This document shows, in pieces, positions 34,195 to 47,589 of a stretch of 64,000 nt of DNA (position 1 is the stretch's first letter; the number at the start of each line of letters is the position of its first letter). The notes under the pieces are model-generated. The model saw only the letters and a program-made list of their open reading frames with translations, did no database searches and had not been told where the DNA came from. This DNA comes from Carnegiea gigantea. Its lineage: Eukaryota > Streptophyta > Magnoliopsida > Caryophyllales > Cactaceae. The stretch lies in assembly GCA_029747015.1 (NCBI GenBank), contig JAKOGI010000180.1, forward strand, positions 148,501 to 212,500, in the 5' to 3' direction. The translations under genes and the position numbers were made by a program.

Positions 34195-34512
34195 GCCACG
34201 GGTGAGGAACATCGTTTTGGTTTGCATTTGAAAAACATGTTAATGGATTTGGATGCCTGCTCTCTTATGCTGTGGTATTGGGTAATGTCGATAGGTGATA
34301 CCTCTGTTTTTCTGGTAATGCTCGTGGTAGTGTGCTGCTGGCACCCTGCCCAGTTTTTGTAGGTCACACAGATAGAAATTCCCTTTTTATTGGCGATGTT
34401 TTTTGTTTTTTAAAACACCCGAAGATTGTAAAACACATTTTTTTCTTTTTTGAGATACAGTAATAATAGAGCAGTACATTCTTTAATTCGTAACACATGG
34501 CCATAGAGATTT
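34195..34512 (+). other. Alba 3' UTR region
   Basis: Sequence after the Alba stop up to the hAT-like repeat. It is T-rich and contains no further exon. I could not place a polyadenylation site with confidence. Confidence 0.5.
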
Positions 34513-35229
34513 TGGCCCTGTTTGGTAAACAACTGTTAGCTGTTTGTATTAGCTGTTAGCTGTTAGTTGTTTGTATTAGTTGTTTGAATTAGCTGTTTAT
34601 AAAAAAAGTGTGTGGTAAAATTAGCTGTTTTTAAAAAACATATTCAGTAAAATTTCATTTGTGCATTTATTTCTAAATTGCTTTTAATTAAAAATAATTT
34701 TTTTATGTAATAGTTATCTTATTTTTTTCCCCGAAAGAATTAAATTGAAGTCATACGTACAAATTAACTTTAATGATAAAACCTAATTTGTTACTAGTTG
34801 TATATAATTTGTATTCTTATCAATCTTTTTTTGCTTTTCAACTTGTGTATGTCTATCTATACGAAAACTGTGTCGTAAAATATTAGTTTGTTATTTGCTA
34901 CATATTTTATTATTATGAATTGAAATATATATATTGGAATGATTTAATCTTGGATAGATTAAATTTAAATAATATACAATATCAAATGTCATTACAAAAG
35001 GATAATGGCATATGGTGTAATTTTTTCAAACTCTTGAGTAGTTAAGTTATTTTCACACACAGCTATTCCGAAAAGACTAATGGAAATAACCTTTTAAGAA
35101 AGAACATTTTGGATTCAAACAGTTCTTTCAAACTACTCTTTAATCAAACACCAATTAAGTCAAAATAGCTAGATCTCTCTAAAAAGCTCTTTTTCTCTAA
35201 AACGCTCTTGTAATTAAATACCCAAATAC
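34513..35229 (+). repeat. hAT-like non-autonomous inverted-repeat element
   Basis: The left end CCCTGTTTGGTAAACAACTG is followed by repeated TTAGCTGTTTG/TAGTTG words. The right end is CTCTTGTAATTAAATACCCA then AATACCCCC, whose complement (TATTTGGGTATTTAATTAC) loosely mirrors the left end. Related sequence occurs at 13077-13200 and 26945-27843. The interior is AT-rich without a frame. Class assignment is tentative. Confidence 0.5.
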
Positions 35230-35542
35230 CCCCTTTCTCTCTGCAAGGTGAGCATCAGCACAGTAGACAGAACCAGAACTTGAGCAAGGTTGAATGTGAA
35301 ATTGTATTCAAAGGACAGCTACATGAGGTGACATCCAAGTACCATATCTACAAATAAGGCAGTGAAATGATCCTGAAGGTACAAAACTGATCATGTTCAC
35401 AAATCTACCCAATAATAACATAGCAATGAGGAAGGAATGGTATTTATGACAGGGTGAAGTAATACTGATGATTATAGCGAAAAGGCACAGCGAGGTCCAA
35501 CATGTAATGTATGTGCAAATTTCAAGTAATGTAACGTAACTA
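35230..35542. other. Non-coding, possible 3' UTR of a minus-strand gene
   Basis: This stretch precedes, in + coordinates, the stop of the small open terminal exon at 35543-35629. No repeat or exon is recognised in it. Confidence 0.3.
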
Positions 35543-35629
35543 CTACATGGTGATTTGGTCTTTGCCCCACATTCTACCAAGAAGGGCAGCGCGTTCAAAT
35601 TCTATTGGAGGTATAGGAGGAATTTTCAT
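35543..35629 (-). CDS. Candidate terminal exon of an unidentified gene
   Basis: On the minus strand, MKIPPIPPIEFERAALLGRM, then WGKDQITM and a TAG stop, reads like a real protein C-terminus with no low complexity. It may extend a little further upstream. I do not recognise the family. No confirmed splice partner was found, although protein-like text also lies at 36350-36740 on the same strand. It could be an exon of a gene running from about 36.7 to 35.3 kb, or a chance frame. Confidence 0.28.
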   Translation of the reverse strand: MKIPPIPPIEFERAALLGRMWGKDQITM

Positions 35630-36339
35630 CCCTAAGTCCCGCCTTGTCCTTCCATGCCTTCCCTATGGCCCCATTTGGGTTTATGAGAAATAGGGGGTTT
35701 AGTGGGCATGTTTATCAAGGTAGAAAATTTCAAACACAAAAAAAATTACCAGTTAATGACTGCTAGTTTCATATGGGGGGTGATTTTCGGGTTTTGTACT
35801 AATGTTTCTTTCAAATTTGCGAAGTACGGATATTTCAGTTGGACCAGCAACAAAGTTTAGCAAAAGATATTTCGGCTCTGTCCTTGTACTCTGACATCTT
35901 TTGCAATTATACGCCAGTTTTACAATTATGCGAGAGTATGTTTGATTTTTAAAAATAAAAAAAATCGATTATATAAAGGTACTAATCTACAACTTTATCG
36001 TTAACTAAATACATGTTAAAAAAATCAAAGTACAGAAGCCACCGTGAACTTGCTCTACGCAAACAACGGTCGATGAGGGAGAAGACGGCAAGAAGATGCA
36101 TGGAAATTTAGAAGACATTACAAGCAACACTTGCAATCGGTCGAATAAACCATTGTACATCTCGTTAGGGATTTGAGGAAATCGTATAGTCTTATTTTAA
36201 TAAGCTAAGAGGCTTTAACAAAGCGTGGCCATGCTACGTCAGAAATATCCTCGAAGAGAATTGGATACAACCCGAGAGGTGGTTACCTTACAAAGTTATA
36301 TTACTAATTTGATCGATTGACACCAACATTAGTAACAAA

Positions 36340-36740
36340 ACCGGCTGTTTGGTTGACTATCTGAAGCAATGAGCAACTTGGACGTTCCACCCACTGTTTT
36401 TGGATAATTTCTGGCATTCTTCAGGATGAAAAAAGTGAGCATGATTTCTTGTGGCTCGCTCCTTCGTTTTATCCACCATAAGTTGATAATCCATGTGAAG
36501 GGTAACTCTTTCAAATCTCTTCACTTCAGCAATTTTGAGATCATGTAGAAAGGATAAAAGTTAATCTTGATTGATATACAGCGACCTAAGTTCATATAAT
36601 AATCGAACAACCGATTCCTTAGGGAATGTCTAAATACACCCCCTCCACCTGCAGCACCAGTACTCCTTTTAAAGGCTCCATCTAGGGGTCTATGAGGTGA
36701 AAAGTCCCGGTTTCGAAACACATGTTGTTGCGCCATTTTC
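36340..36740 (-). pseudogene. Possible exons or remnant of an unidentified minus-strand gene
   Basis: Minus-strand 36737-36590 reads MAQQHVFRNRDFSPHRPLDG, then AFKRSTGAAGG and VFRHSLRNRLFDYYMNL. About 36535-36370, in another frame, reads KRFERVTLHMDYQLMVDKTK, then ERATRNHAHFFHP and ECQKLSKNSGWNVQVAHCF before a TAG. Both look like genuine protein. The gap between them is only about 50-70 bases, short for an intron, so a frameshifted pseudogene is as likely as two exons. I cannot name the family. Confidence 0.3.
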
Positions 36741-36989
36741 CGCAACCACCACCTAGCTATGGCAAAGATTGTAGGCTAGCCAAACTTGCGTTTCTTATTC
36801 CGGATTACTGTAAATATATTACTTTCCTCTGTTATGTCATACTCATATTTACAAAGTTACTGTCACTTGATTTATTACTATTAGTACTTCTTAGTTCATT
36901 CTCTGTTGCTTATCTTTAGTTTTTCTCCATAAAGTGTTTTCACAAAATCCTTCTTCTATAAAATGTTTTCACGAAATCTTATTTTGTGG

Positions 36990-37110
36990 GTCTTTTGAAA
37001 TCAGCCTCTCTATGGGTAGGAATGCCGATAGAGGTAAGATTGCTTACATCTGGATCTCCCTAGACCTTACAAAAATGGGATCCACACTGATAGGTGGTGT
37101 TGTTGTATAG
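36990..37110 (+). repeat. SINE 3'-end-like sequence (Au/TS type)
   Basis: GTGGGTCTTTTGAAATCAGCC, then GTAGGAATGCCGATAGAGGTAAG and CCTAGACCTTACAAAAATGGG ending GTGTTGTTGT, parallels the conserved tail of plant Au-type SINEs (TTTTGAAACAGCCTCTCTAC..., GGTAAGGTCTGCGTACA..., (TTG)n) as I remember it. The 5' tRNA-like half is not recognisable. Confidence 0.5.
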
Positions 37111-37126
37111 GTTCAAGAAGGCAAAG

Positions 37127-38132
37127 TTAAAAAAAACCCTTGCTTATGTTTTGGTACCAACTTTGTCCATACTTGGCGAGCATGTTGGCAGTCCCTAAGC
37201 ACAAGAGAACGTCCTCTTCAACCTGTGGGTAGCTCTTGTAACTTGGATCGCTCGCAATACCCCTCAGTACTCTGTGAGCTTTTGTCATTAGAAGCTCATG
37301 TACCACGAGCCAAAGGAAAAGCTCGATCTTTTGGGGTGTGTTCATGTTCCAGTTTTTTTGCCAGTTATCATCTTTCATCTGTGGGACATCAGCCCTGATC
37401 AACAGTAGAGCCGATTTGATAGAAAAAGACCCAGAAGAACTAACCCAGATTAAATGACCATTTTCTTCATCCCCTTGTCTCAATTCAAATGAAGCAATGG
37501 ATCTGAGTGCATTCTCAGAAAGACTGTCGGCTATGAGCTCCCCTTCTAGCCATGCTGGGGACTCCAAAGTTTAGCAACTGTAGCATTCTTAATCTGAGGA
37601 GGACTTGGGTCAATAGCTAGTTGATTTAGTGGACTCAAAAGGGCCCAAGAATGGTTCCAGAACGAGGTTATGCGACCGTTACCTGCTTCTGTTCTAATAT
37701 CTTGCTTGATAAATTTTGTATTTTCCATGATGCTCCGCAATGCATTGGACACATACTGCTTGGGTATAAACATGTCCATATCACATCAGTCACTACAATA
37801 TTTGGCACATACCAATCTAGACCATAAGCTATCATGTTCACTGACCAGCCTCCAACCTAGTTTAGCCATAAAGGCAGCAGTGACCTGTCGCATATTCATA
37901 AACCCCCGCTTCTTTGGCCTCAAGTACTTGCTCCCATGACATATTATGTACCTTTCAAAGCTCAGAATTACCACCCCAAAGGAAAATACGAGCTTTCCGA
38001 TAATAGTCATCACGAAGAGATCTTGGGAGCTTAGCTGTTTGTGCGCATTGTGTAATATGGAATACAAGAAATAGTGGACTGCACCAAAATGGAACGTCCA
38101 GCAAAGAAGGGATAGAGTCTTAGACTTCTAGC
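37127..38132 (-). pseudogene. LINE post-RT and zinc-binding region
   Basis: From 38132 the text TLSLLCWTFHFGAVHYFLYS, then KYLRPKKRGFMNMRQVTAAF and MAKLGWRLVSEHDSLWSRLV, is the segment after RT in L1 ORF2. The piece 37567-37127 contains WVSSSGSFSIKSALLLI and NWNMNTPQKIELFLWLVVHE, then RVLRGIASDPSYKSYP, the zf-RVT domain with its Cys residues replaced. Frames shift at about 37780 and 37570. Confidence 0.82.
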
Positions 38133-38690
38133 CTAAGAGCCTTTTGTCAATTTGCTTCCCCCCCCCCCCCCCCCCCCCCCCCCGATAAGTACAGCCAAAG
38201 AGGCTGAGAAAATAGAGGTTAGAAACCATCAACAATGTATGCTGAATACCATCAACAAAGAAAAGTGAAAGATAAGCTACCAGACTATGAAACCCCACTC
38301 CCATAATGCTCGACTTCTTAGAGGATTACAGCTGCAGGCCACAACCAATGTCACTTCCTTGTTAATCAAACAGGCAATCATCAAAATGTAGGATTCCACA
38401 GGTTTAGAAAAACCATGAACTGCAGCTTCACAGGGTGTGACGTGACGATTTGAGACTTACATAGCAGCTCCACATGCGTCTGAGATAGAAACAATAACTC
38501 CACAAGTCCCTGTTAAGGAATAAAATAGGAACATAATGGAAATTCCCGGCCAAGATATCTGGAGTACAGGCAATGCACTCTTTTCCAAGCTCGAGACCAT
38601 AATGCTACCCTCCATTTAATAGACTGGCATAAGGCTACTGGATTCAGCTCTTGTTTTTCAAACACCACCGCATTCCTCATCATTCAAATG
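38133..38690. other. Unexplained block inside the LINE, with a C-run
   Basis: Between the RT-like text above 38690 and the post-RT text below 38132 lies about 560 bp that I cannot read as LINE. It contains an uninterrupted run of about 24-25 C (38159-38183). It may be an insertion or a replacement. No terminal repeats or TSD are evident by eye, and open frames on either strand are short. Confidence 0.45.
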
Positions 38691-39945
38691 CTCTAAGAAG
38701 CAGCAAAGAAAGTTGATATCCAAAGTTCTTACTGACAGGATTGAAGACTCTCTTGGACATCCATCTTTCATAGAATTGTCTGAAACTGGAGGGTCTTAGA
38801 GTCAATTTACCGGCATGCCTAGATATCTCCCCAAATCTCAGTAATAGAAACCTCCAGTTCTTGACTAAACTCAGAAATGCATTGATCAATATTGCATGAA
38901 AAATAAACCAGGGATTTAGCATAACCTACTTTTGTCCCGAAGCCATGTAAGAACAGGAGAGGCTATGGTTAATGACTCTTGCTTGTTCCAGGGTAGCTTC
39001 ACCAAACAAAATTATATTCCGCAAAAAACATATTTTTAAGCGTAGGATCTCCCTTGCTTGTGTATACAAGCCTCCATGCAGTTCCCTTGCAGCTTCGTCA
39101 ATTAGACGGCAAAAACGCTCAATACAAAGGACAAATAAGTATGGAGAGAGATGGTCTCCCTGCCTCACTCCTACGGTTGGGTTGAACCTTGCGTCTTTAT
39201 TCCATTCCACAGAATGTTAAAAGACACCCCAGTGATGCAACTCATGACAAATCAACAATCTTTTGTCGGATTCTAGCTCAAGGAGTGCTTCCCGAATAAA
39301 AGGCCATTTAAGTATATCCTAGGCCTTTCAAGATCAAGTTTGACTGCCATGTAATCTAAACCGCCTTGCCTTGCTTGCGACCCATTGTATGGAGTATCTC
39401 CCGTACAATTATTATATTATCAGAAATCTGCCTTTCCAGGATGAAACTAACTTTGGATAGGTGAGATGAGCTTGTTTAGAGTTGGCTAGAGTCAATTAAC
39501 AATGACTGTCGTAATAGCTCTACATTACACAAACTAATAGGTCTGGAGTTGCATCACACTTTGGGGATCATCCATTTTTAGAATGAGAACTGGGAAGCTC
39601 TTATTCAACCATTTCGGAAATTCTTGCCCATTAAGCACATCCGATACAAGATGTAGAAGTTGATCTCCCACAAGATCCTACTGGCGTTGGAAACAACAGC
39701 CTGAAGACCATCAAGTTCGAGTGCTTTGAATGACTCCATGTCAAAGAGAGCCATTTTAATCTCACTGCCCAGAAAAACCCTTTCCAACTTCTGCCTATCC
39801 TAAGCTTCAAGACTTGGAAAACGGTTTGAAGGGAGAGCGAAGGGAGAGTAGGGTTGCCCATCATCACTATATGGCTCAAAGAAAAATTTTCAAACCATGT
39901 CCTTGATACTATTTTCCTCCCATAAGCAGTTACCTTGAACAACCT
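38680..39945 (-). pseudogene. LINE reverse transcriptase, inactive
   Basis: Pieces on the minus strand include EIKMALFDMESFKALELDGL (39758-39700), RQISDNIIIVREILHTMGRK (about 39430-39370), FNPTVGVRQGDHLSPYLFVLC (39190-39125, given here in overlapping parts) and ERFCRLIDEAARELHGG. The (Y/F)ADD box expected after KICFL is read as FLRNIILFGEAT (about 39040-39005), with both catalytic Asp lost. Confidence 0.82.
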
Positions 39946-40159
39946 GTACTGCCTCTATGCAGCTGTACCTTTATCTAATAGCTGTGAATAGGTAATAACA
40001 TCTTGTATTGCAATCACTATCTCTTATTGCATCAATTTTGGACTTCTGAAACCACAAAGCTTCAATTAGGTTCAAAACTTCATCCAATTCGTAATGAAGA
40101 CGAGCTTCCAGTTTAATAAGAAAGCGGTTGTGGCCTGCTGCTAAATGTTGCTGAGTGCC

Positions 40160-41000
40160 TTCTAGTCAAGCCCGGATATCATTCTTCCTTTGAAACATAT
40201 TGCTCGAATTTCTTCATTCCATTTATCAAAGTCCTCAGCCATATGATGAAGTATAGGATACAATGTCATGTCATATCTCCAGTTCTCAGCTAAGCATTCA
40301 CTAAATTCATCATAAGAAAGCCAAGCCGCCTGAAACCGGAAAGGGTGATTGATCTGAGCATAAGAAGCAAACCCATTTGGAGCAATGAGCAGTGGACAGT
40401 GGTTTGACTGGTTCTGTAGGTGGTGTTTGACAGCGGCTTCCTCAAATTTCATGCACCACTGTTGATTACATAGTCCTCGTCTCCTCGATCAAGTCTGTCA
40501 GATTTTCCAGCCTCAACCGAATTCTCCCTACTCTAAGTAAATCATAGGCTGGGAAGCCCGGATCAATTAGGCCTCCATTCTCGATCCAATGGTCGAAGTT
40601 ATCATAACTCCCAGAGGGGTAATCACTGCAATTTTTTTCGTTCATCCATTGATCTTGTTTCATTGAAATCACCTGCAAGCATCCAATCCCAGGTTGAGTA
40701 TTTGTAGAAGCAAATCCCCCAGTTTCTGCCTTAGACTTTGCCTTCAAAGTTCACAAGGATTGGCATAAACCGCAACAAAGAGCCACTTGTCATGCCTGTC
40801 ATGATAAACTTCCATGGCAACAAATTGGTCATCCTCATTAATTAAACGAAGGTTGATACATTCGGGTCTCCAGAACATCCACATACCTCACACTAAATCC
40901 TTGAGCATCAACCATGTTTGGCATTCTAACCTATGCGTTTGCATACCCCTTGCATTCCACACAAGGAGGAAAAGGTTTTTACCAATGAGATTGACATTAT
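40160..41000 (-). pseudogene. LINE endonuclease region
   Basis: Minus-strand pieces 41000-40750, 40747-40466 and 40452-40162 include VWNARGMQTHRLE (the N-terminal WN.RG motif), WIENGGLIDPGFPAYDL, and HHLQNQSNHCPLLI then PFRFQAAWLSYDEFSECLA. The last piece is the conserved segment around the C-terminal SDHCPLL motif, where Asp has become Asn. The nuclease is therefore defective. Confidence 0.8.
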
Positions 41001-41060
41001 TCATGGGAAGCCCTGTAAAAGAAAAATCGGACAGGTCTTCAGTCCTGACAAGAGGCAACT

Positions 41061-42600
41061 CCATCTAAGGCGGCAAAGTCATCGCTCTGCATATCATCTA
41101 AGGAAAACTCCTTCAACACCGGAAGTTGAGTGAATTGGAATAGTATTTTACAGGATGATGTGGTATTGTCAGGAGGTGAGGATGAAGATTCTCCTCTCAA
41201 GATTCAACACTTCGGACAAGGTGAGTAGGTGGCTCATTGGGGTGAATTTGGGAAAGAGCATCAGGGATTCCACTAAGTTGGCTAGAACGATCCTAGCTAT
41301 AGCGAATGCTTTGGAGACAATTCGTAGGGAAGACCCAGTTGCCCTGGGTGGTAGATTGCTTTTGTGCATACTACTATCATTTATATTACGCATAATATTA
41401 TATCTAAAATGTAAAGAAATATTTTAAAGATAATTAAGTATAAAAACATTTGTATTTGACCAGGTTACATCTGTCCAACTCAGTTCAATAGTCAACTAGA
41501 TCAACTGATCTAAGCATGTCTCATCATCTCGATTGATTGACCCATTGACTCACTTTTTCAACTGATTCGATCGCTGAATCGGTCCTCTTAGCACTGCTCA
41601 TAAGTACATGTTCAAAGTTTGCCATGCGGCAGCCTTTAGGATTTTGATTACCATTTCTTGAAAGTAAATTCCTACATGGGGATAGCGCAACCCTAAATAT
41701 TATGGCTGGCCCAGTAGTATTCAAATTGGCTTCTTCCATAAAAGATAAGGCATTATGTTCCTGGTCATTAATAGGTGGTAGGAGTCATTATTTTGGCTCC
41801 CACTATCATTTCATTTCCTCCGACTCATTCCTTCTACTTCTTAAAGATAAATATCATTTTTTCTCCCTTCCTTCCATCACTCTTCACTCCTCCTCACTCC
41901 TTTCCACATCTTGACATCAATAAATGTCACCTTTCTCCCACTTCATTCTATTCCTTTCCAATCTATTCCATTCTATTTCATCATTTCTTCCTACTCTTGT
42001 ATCACTGTATGAGAACCACAACTCCTTCTCAATCTATTCTATTCCATCCCGCTTTGTTATGTTTCTTCGCATTCCACACACGCAATGTACCCACAATATA
42101 ATCAGATTATTACTCGAGTTATTTTATAAGACAGTTTTTGAATGTCTGACTTGCACTCATAGAAAGGCCATATAGGAACAAGCAATGTGTTCCAAATATC
42201 TTTACTCTCCCTGGGGAAATCCCTCTTAACGCACGGTGAAAACCGGACATACAAAAATGGACAAAATTCAAGCACAAAATCCTTTCAGCCGCATGCTCTG
42301 TGATAGCTAAGCTAGTTAAAGTTAACAAGCAACTAGCCCTGTTCTTTTCAATTTATTTCTATTAAACTTAGATAAATTGAACTCATTTTTCGATAATTTT
42401 TAGATAAAAAACCTACATTAACTTTACAAGTTTACAACTGAAATATTAATGCTAAAACATGAAAAACTGGACCTTATTTTCTCAAGTAGATTATTTCATG
42501 TAAAACATACCTATAAAGACTTGCTATTTCTTAATTAAAAAAAAGGGTTAAATAGAACACAGAGCCTAAGCTAAACTCATCAAAACCAAACCGTGGAGAT
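41061..42600. other. Intergenic sequence, little recognised
   Basis: There is no supported gene. About 41780-42060 is a pyrimidine-rich tract with many CATTCTATTCC-like words. The boundary at about 42336 (CCCTGTTCTTTTCAATT) resembles the end of the GGTTGAAGT MITE family, without its core. The short open frames on both strands have no recognisable product. Confidence 0.45.
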
Positions 42601-42880
42601 CATCAGGACTTGAAAATCAAACTAAACGGCAAGAGCCATAACAGCACAGGCTCAATACATACTGCGAAGTGTTGACAAACAACCTAGAAGAGACCTGAGC
42701 CATTAGTTACCCAAAAAACCTCCGATGTCATTGACACAAAATAAAACTTCCAAACACATGTATTGTTGAGAAGCATTGCTCTAAGTCTCTGCAAAATTAC
42801 TCACACAAGGGAGGGATTCTCAATTCAATAACTAAGTAATAAGAACTAATATGGGAGACGTTATGAATTGAATGATAGAA
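42601..42880 (-). other. RPL3 3' UTR region
   Basis: Minus-strand sequence directly after the RPL3 stop at 42881-42883. The end of the transcript cannot be fixed from the sequence. Confidence 0.5.
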
Positions 42881-45172
<2,292 letters not shown>

Positions 45173-45176
45173 TCAC

Positions 45177-45786
45177 CTATATATTCACCAAAATCCAACA
45201 GAAATCAAATATGTCAGAAATCACCAACTTTCTAACGACATAGTTATACAACCAACATAATGTAGGCATCCCATTCAGCCTACCAAACAGAAAATAAGGA
45301 CCGAGATTCCGAAAAGTTACAGAAAACTGACACGAAACATGGGACTAAGTTCCCATCTCCAGTAATACAAGAACAGTGCAGGGTTCCAATCAAAATTCAA
45401 ACTTGAATCAAGAATAAGCAAATACCATTCCGCATTATTACCCGACAAGAAAGTCACAAATTCTTTCGACGACAATACATCAGAATTTGCTAATACAATA
45501 GCCTTCTGGTTGATGTAATTTGCATCCTCATATAAATGCAATTGAATCACGTACATGAGACACAAAAACAAAACTCCAAATCATAGAAGCATGACGGCGT
45601 GCATTTGAACAAATAAGCAGATAAACAGATACATTTCTAGCTAAGATCATACGAGGGAATCGAAAAATCGAAGCTTTGTCAACAAAAGCCCAAAAATTTT
45701 TAAAAAAAAGAACAAAAAAAGGAAGATACAGCAAACCATGGCTGTTCAGCTTTATCATACAAACTGTAGGTGGAAATGCAGCATAA

Positions 45787-45833
<47 letters not shown>

Positions 45834-45837
45834 GTAC
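45177..45837 (-). other. Probable 5' UTR intron of RPL3
   Basis: On the minus strand CTCAG/GTACTC at 45838/45837 and ATATAG/GTGAGG at 45177/45176 would bound a leader intron of 661 nt, leaving a 19-base leader stub before the ATG. Leader introns are common in plant ribosomal-protein genes. The splice sites are inferred. Confidence 0.6.
45793..45834. repeat. (GA)n microsatellite in the RPL3 leader intron
   Basis: About 20 GA units with one GG interruption, just inside the proposed donor of the leader intron. Confidence 0.85.
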
Positions 45838-45884
45838 CTGAGGCGCAGCGACTGCCGAACACGAAACAGAGAGAGAAGTCAGCT

Positions 45885-45980
45885 AAAACCCTAGCGTGGA
45901 GCAATTTATGATATGCGGGTCCATCGGTATTTAGGGTTGCCTTTCTTGGGCTCGGCCTGGGCCTGGGCATTGGCCCATCA
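45885..45980 (-). promoter_or_regulatory. RPL3 promoter: telo-boxes and site II motifs
   Basis: AAACCCTAG (45886-45894) and TTAGGGTT (45931-45938) are telo-boxes. CTTGGGC (45945-45951), CTGGGCCTGGGC (45957-45968) and TTGGCCCATC (45970-45979) are site II (TGGGCC/T) elements in both orientations. The telo-box plus site II pairing is a known signature of plant ribosomal-protein promoters, binding TCP-type and telo-box factors. The positions just upstream of the proposed leader fit that role. Confidence 0.75.
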
Positions 45981-45984
45981 GTTC

Positions 45985-46299
45985 TTTCGACTAGTTGTTC
46001 TGTTCAATCCACATGGGCTCAACTCAAAAGTAATGTTTTTTCTTCTTAATTTCATCGAATGAGCTAGCTCTTTGTTTGTACAATGTAATGATAAAATTGT
46101 TTGCATCTGAAGTTTTCTATATATCGTGAAAGTGAGACCTAAATTGGAGGAAGTTGTTGTCATTGCTGTTCTATTGAATGAACTAGGCAGGTTATTAGAC
46201 GATTTGCCTTCTCATTGGTAAGGGAAATATTAGGCTTGAGAAGAGAAACATTAGGCTCAAGCCAAAAAAAGCTCTCGGCTAAGTTCCTTAGAACACATA
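45985..46299. other. Intergenic sequence
   Basis: Between the RPL3 promoter and the duplicated block. No supported feature. Confidence 0.5.
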
Positions 46300-46683
46300 T
46301 TTTTGCCACCCGGAATTGGTCATGAGCAATTCTTTTAGGGCTTGCTTGGAGGGGAGGAAGGGAGGGAGTTTAGGGCTTACTCCTTACAATCTTGTAGAGA
46401 AGTTTTCCACTAAAGAATATTTTGAGACTAACTCTAATGCATGCTTGCTTCTCTTTGCCTCTCATTTTTTTCAATCAATTTCAGGTGTAAAAAGCAAAAG
46501 GTTATGTAAATTTAACCAGAAAAAATATTTGATTTACCAATCATTTAGTCATCCAATCCAAGCATAGGGAAGGTAACTATCCATTCTTAACCCATATGAC
46601 TCACTAACTCGTATTCTCGTTAACACTTACGTTTGTCCCTTACTCATCTCCCAAGGACCTTAGAGGAACTAATTCCTGGTTGC

Positions 46684-46688
46684 CAATC
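46684..46688. repeat. Target-site duplication CAATC, left
   Basis: Identical to 47741-47745 after the third LTR. Confidence 0.88.
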
Positions 46689-46975
46689 TGTAACGCCTCG
46701 GTCCCTTCTCGAGTCGTGAACAATTACCTAGAACGATTTCAAGAATCGTCGATTGGTCCCACAAATCACCACAAGCCTCTCCGGCGTGCTTCGTCCTCGC
46801 TCACACGCTACCTCAGAAACTTCCCATGAGGTCATACATTCTAAGATTGCTCCCAAACAAGTACACTTAACTGTGGAGTTCTTAAAAGTAGGTTTCCCAA
46901 AAAGAAAGGTACACCTTTGGTAATATAAGTAAGTAGTCACTTCAAATCCTTTTAAGCCACACTCAAGGTATTACA
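46689..46975 (-). repeat. Cassandra LTR 1
   Basis: 287 bp, TGTAACGCC...GGTATTACA. Positions of about 46819-46930 read as a decayed complement of plant 5S rRNA (ACTTCCCATGAGGTCA, then CTTAACTGTGGAGTTCTT and TACACCTTTGGTAATAT). Confidence 0.85.
46819..46930 (-). other. 5S rRNA-like segment in Cassandra LTR 1
   Basis: On the minus strand it resembles the internal-promoter half of 5S rRNA, from the AAGCGTGCTTGGGC-like region (here with substitutions) to the GGTGACCTCCTGGGAAGT-like end. In Cassandra this segment is thought to act as an RNA polymerase III promoter. It is not a functional 5S gene. Confidence 0.75.
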
Positions 46976-47131
46976 ATCACCCCCACTTGAAGAGCACAAC
47001 ATCCTCATTGTGCCTTACTAACCGACCGACTTACGCGTCCTTTTGACCAGTGGTCCATCCCTGTATCTTTACCCTGCTAAGTAACTGCTCAGGGTTCTCC
47101 CGTCCACTGGTGCAGCTCACGGTCGCGGGTC

Positions 47132-47146
47132 GACTTTGATACCATC
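47132..47146 (-). other. Cassandra primer binding site 1
   Basis: GACTTTGATACCATC is the complement of GATGGTATCAAAGTC, close to the tRNA-Met site TGGTATCAGAGC, next to LTR 2. Confidence 0.8.
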
Positions 47147-47417
47147 TGTAATATCCCGACCCCTTCCTGAGTTGTGGACAATTACCATGAATGGTCTCAA
47201 GGATCGTTGACTGACCCCACAAATCACCACAAGCCTTTCGGCGTATTTCATCCTCACTCATATGCTACATTAGAAACTTCCCAAGAATCATAAGATTTTC
47301 CCGCAACAAGCATGCTTAAATGTGGAGTTTTATGAGTAGGTTCTTCAAAAAAAAAGGTGCACCTTTAGTGATATAAGTGGTCACTTCAAATCCTTTAGCT
47401 ACAATCGGGGTGCTACA
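47147..47417 (-). repeat. Cassandra LTR 2
   Basis: 271 bp, TGTAATATCCCGACC...GGTGCTACA. It retains the 5S-like segment (for example GCTTAAATGTGGAGTTTTAT, then GGTGCACCTTTAGTGATAT). Confidence 0.85.
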
Positions 47418-47589
47418 ATCATCACCACTTAAAATGCACAACGTCTTTGTTGTGCCTCATTAACCGACCAACTTACGCGTTCTTTTGACCAGCGGTCTAT
47501 ATCCAGTATCTTTGCCCCACTAGGTGACTGCTCAAGGCTCTCCTATACACTGACGCAACTCACAATCGCGGATCGACTCTGATATCATC

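Larger units (their letters stand above)
37127..41060 (-). mobile_element. L1-type LINE remnant, minus strand
   Basis: Reading right to left on the minus strand the order is endonuclease start (LLVWNARGMQTHRLECQTWL, about 40975-40910), endonuclease and linker (to about 40160), reverse transcriptase (about 39940-38700), post-RT region (38132-37790) and zf-RVT (37570-37127). This is L1 ORF2 order. The RNase H and poly(A) end are missing or unrecognisable. Stops and frameshifts occur throughout, and a foreign block interrupts at about 38133-38690. The RT catalytic box has decayed. Confidence 0.85.

Noticed and set aside
41775..42101. Pyrimidine-rich open frames
   Set aside because: Low-complexity CT-rich DNA. 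The predicted peptides are Phe/Ser/His strings without homology that I can see.
46819..46930. Functional 5S rRNA gene
   Set aside because: The similarity is decayed and lies inside Cassandra LTRs. Key 5S positions are substituted and the copy in LTR 3 is deleted.
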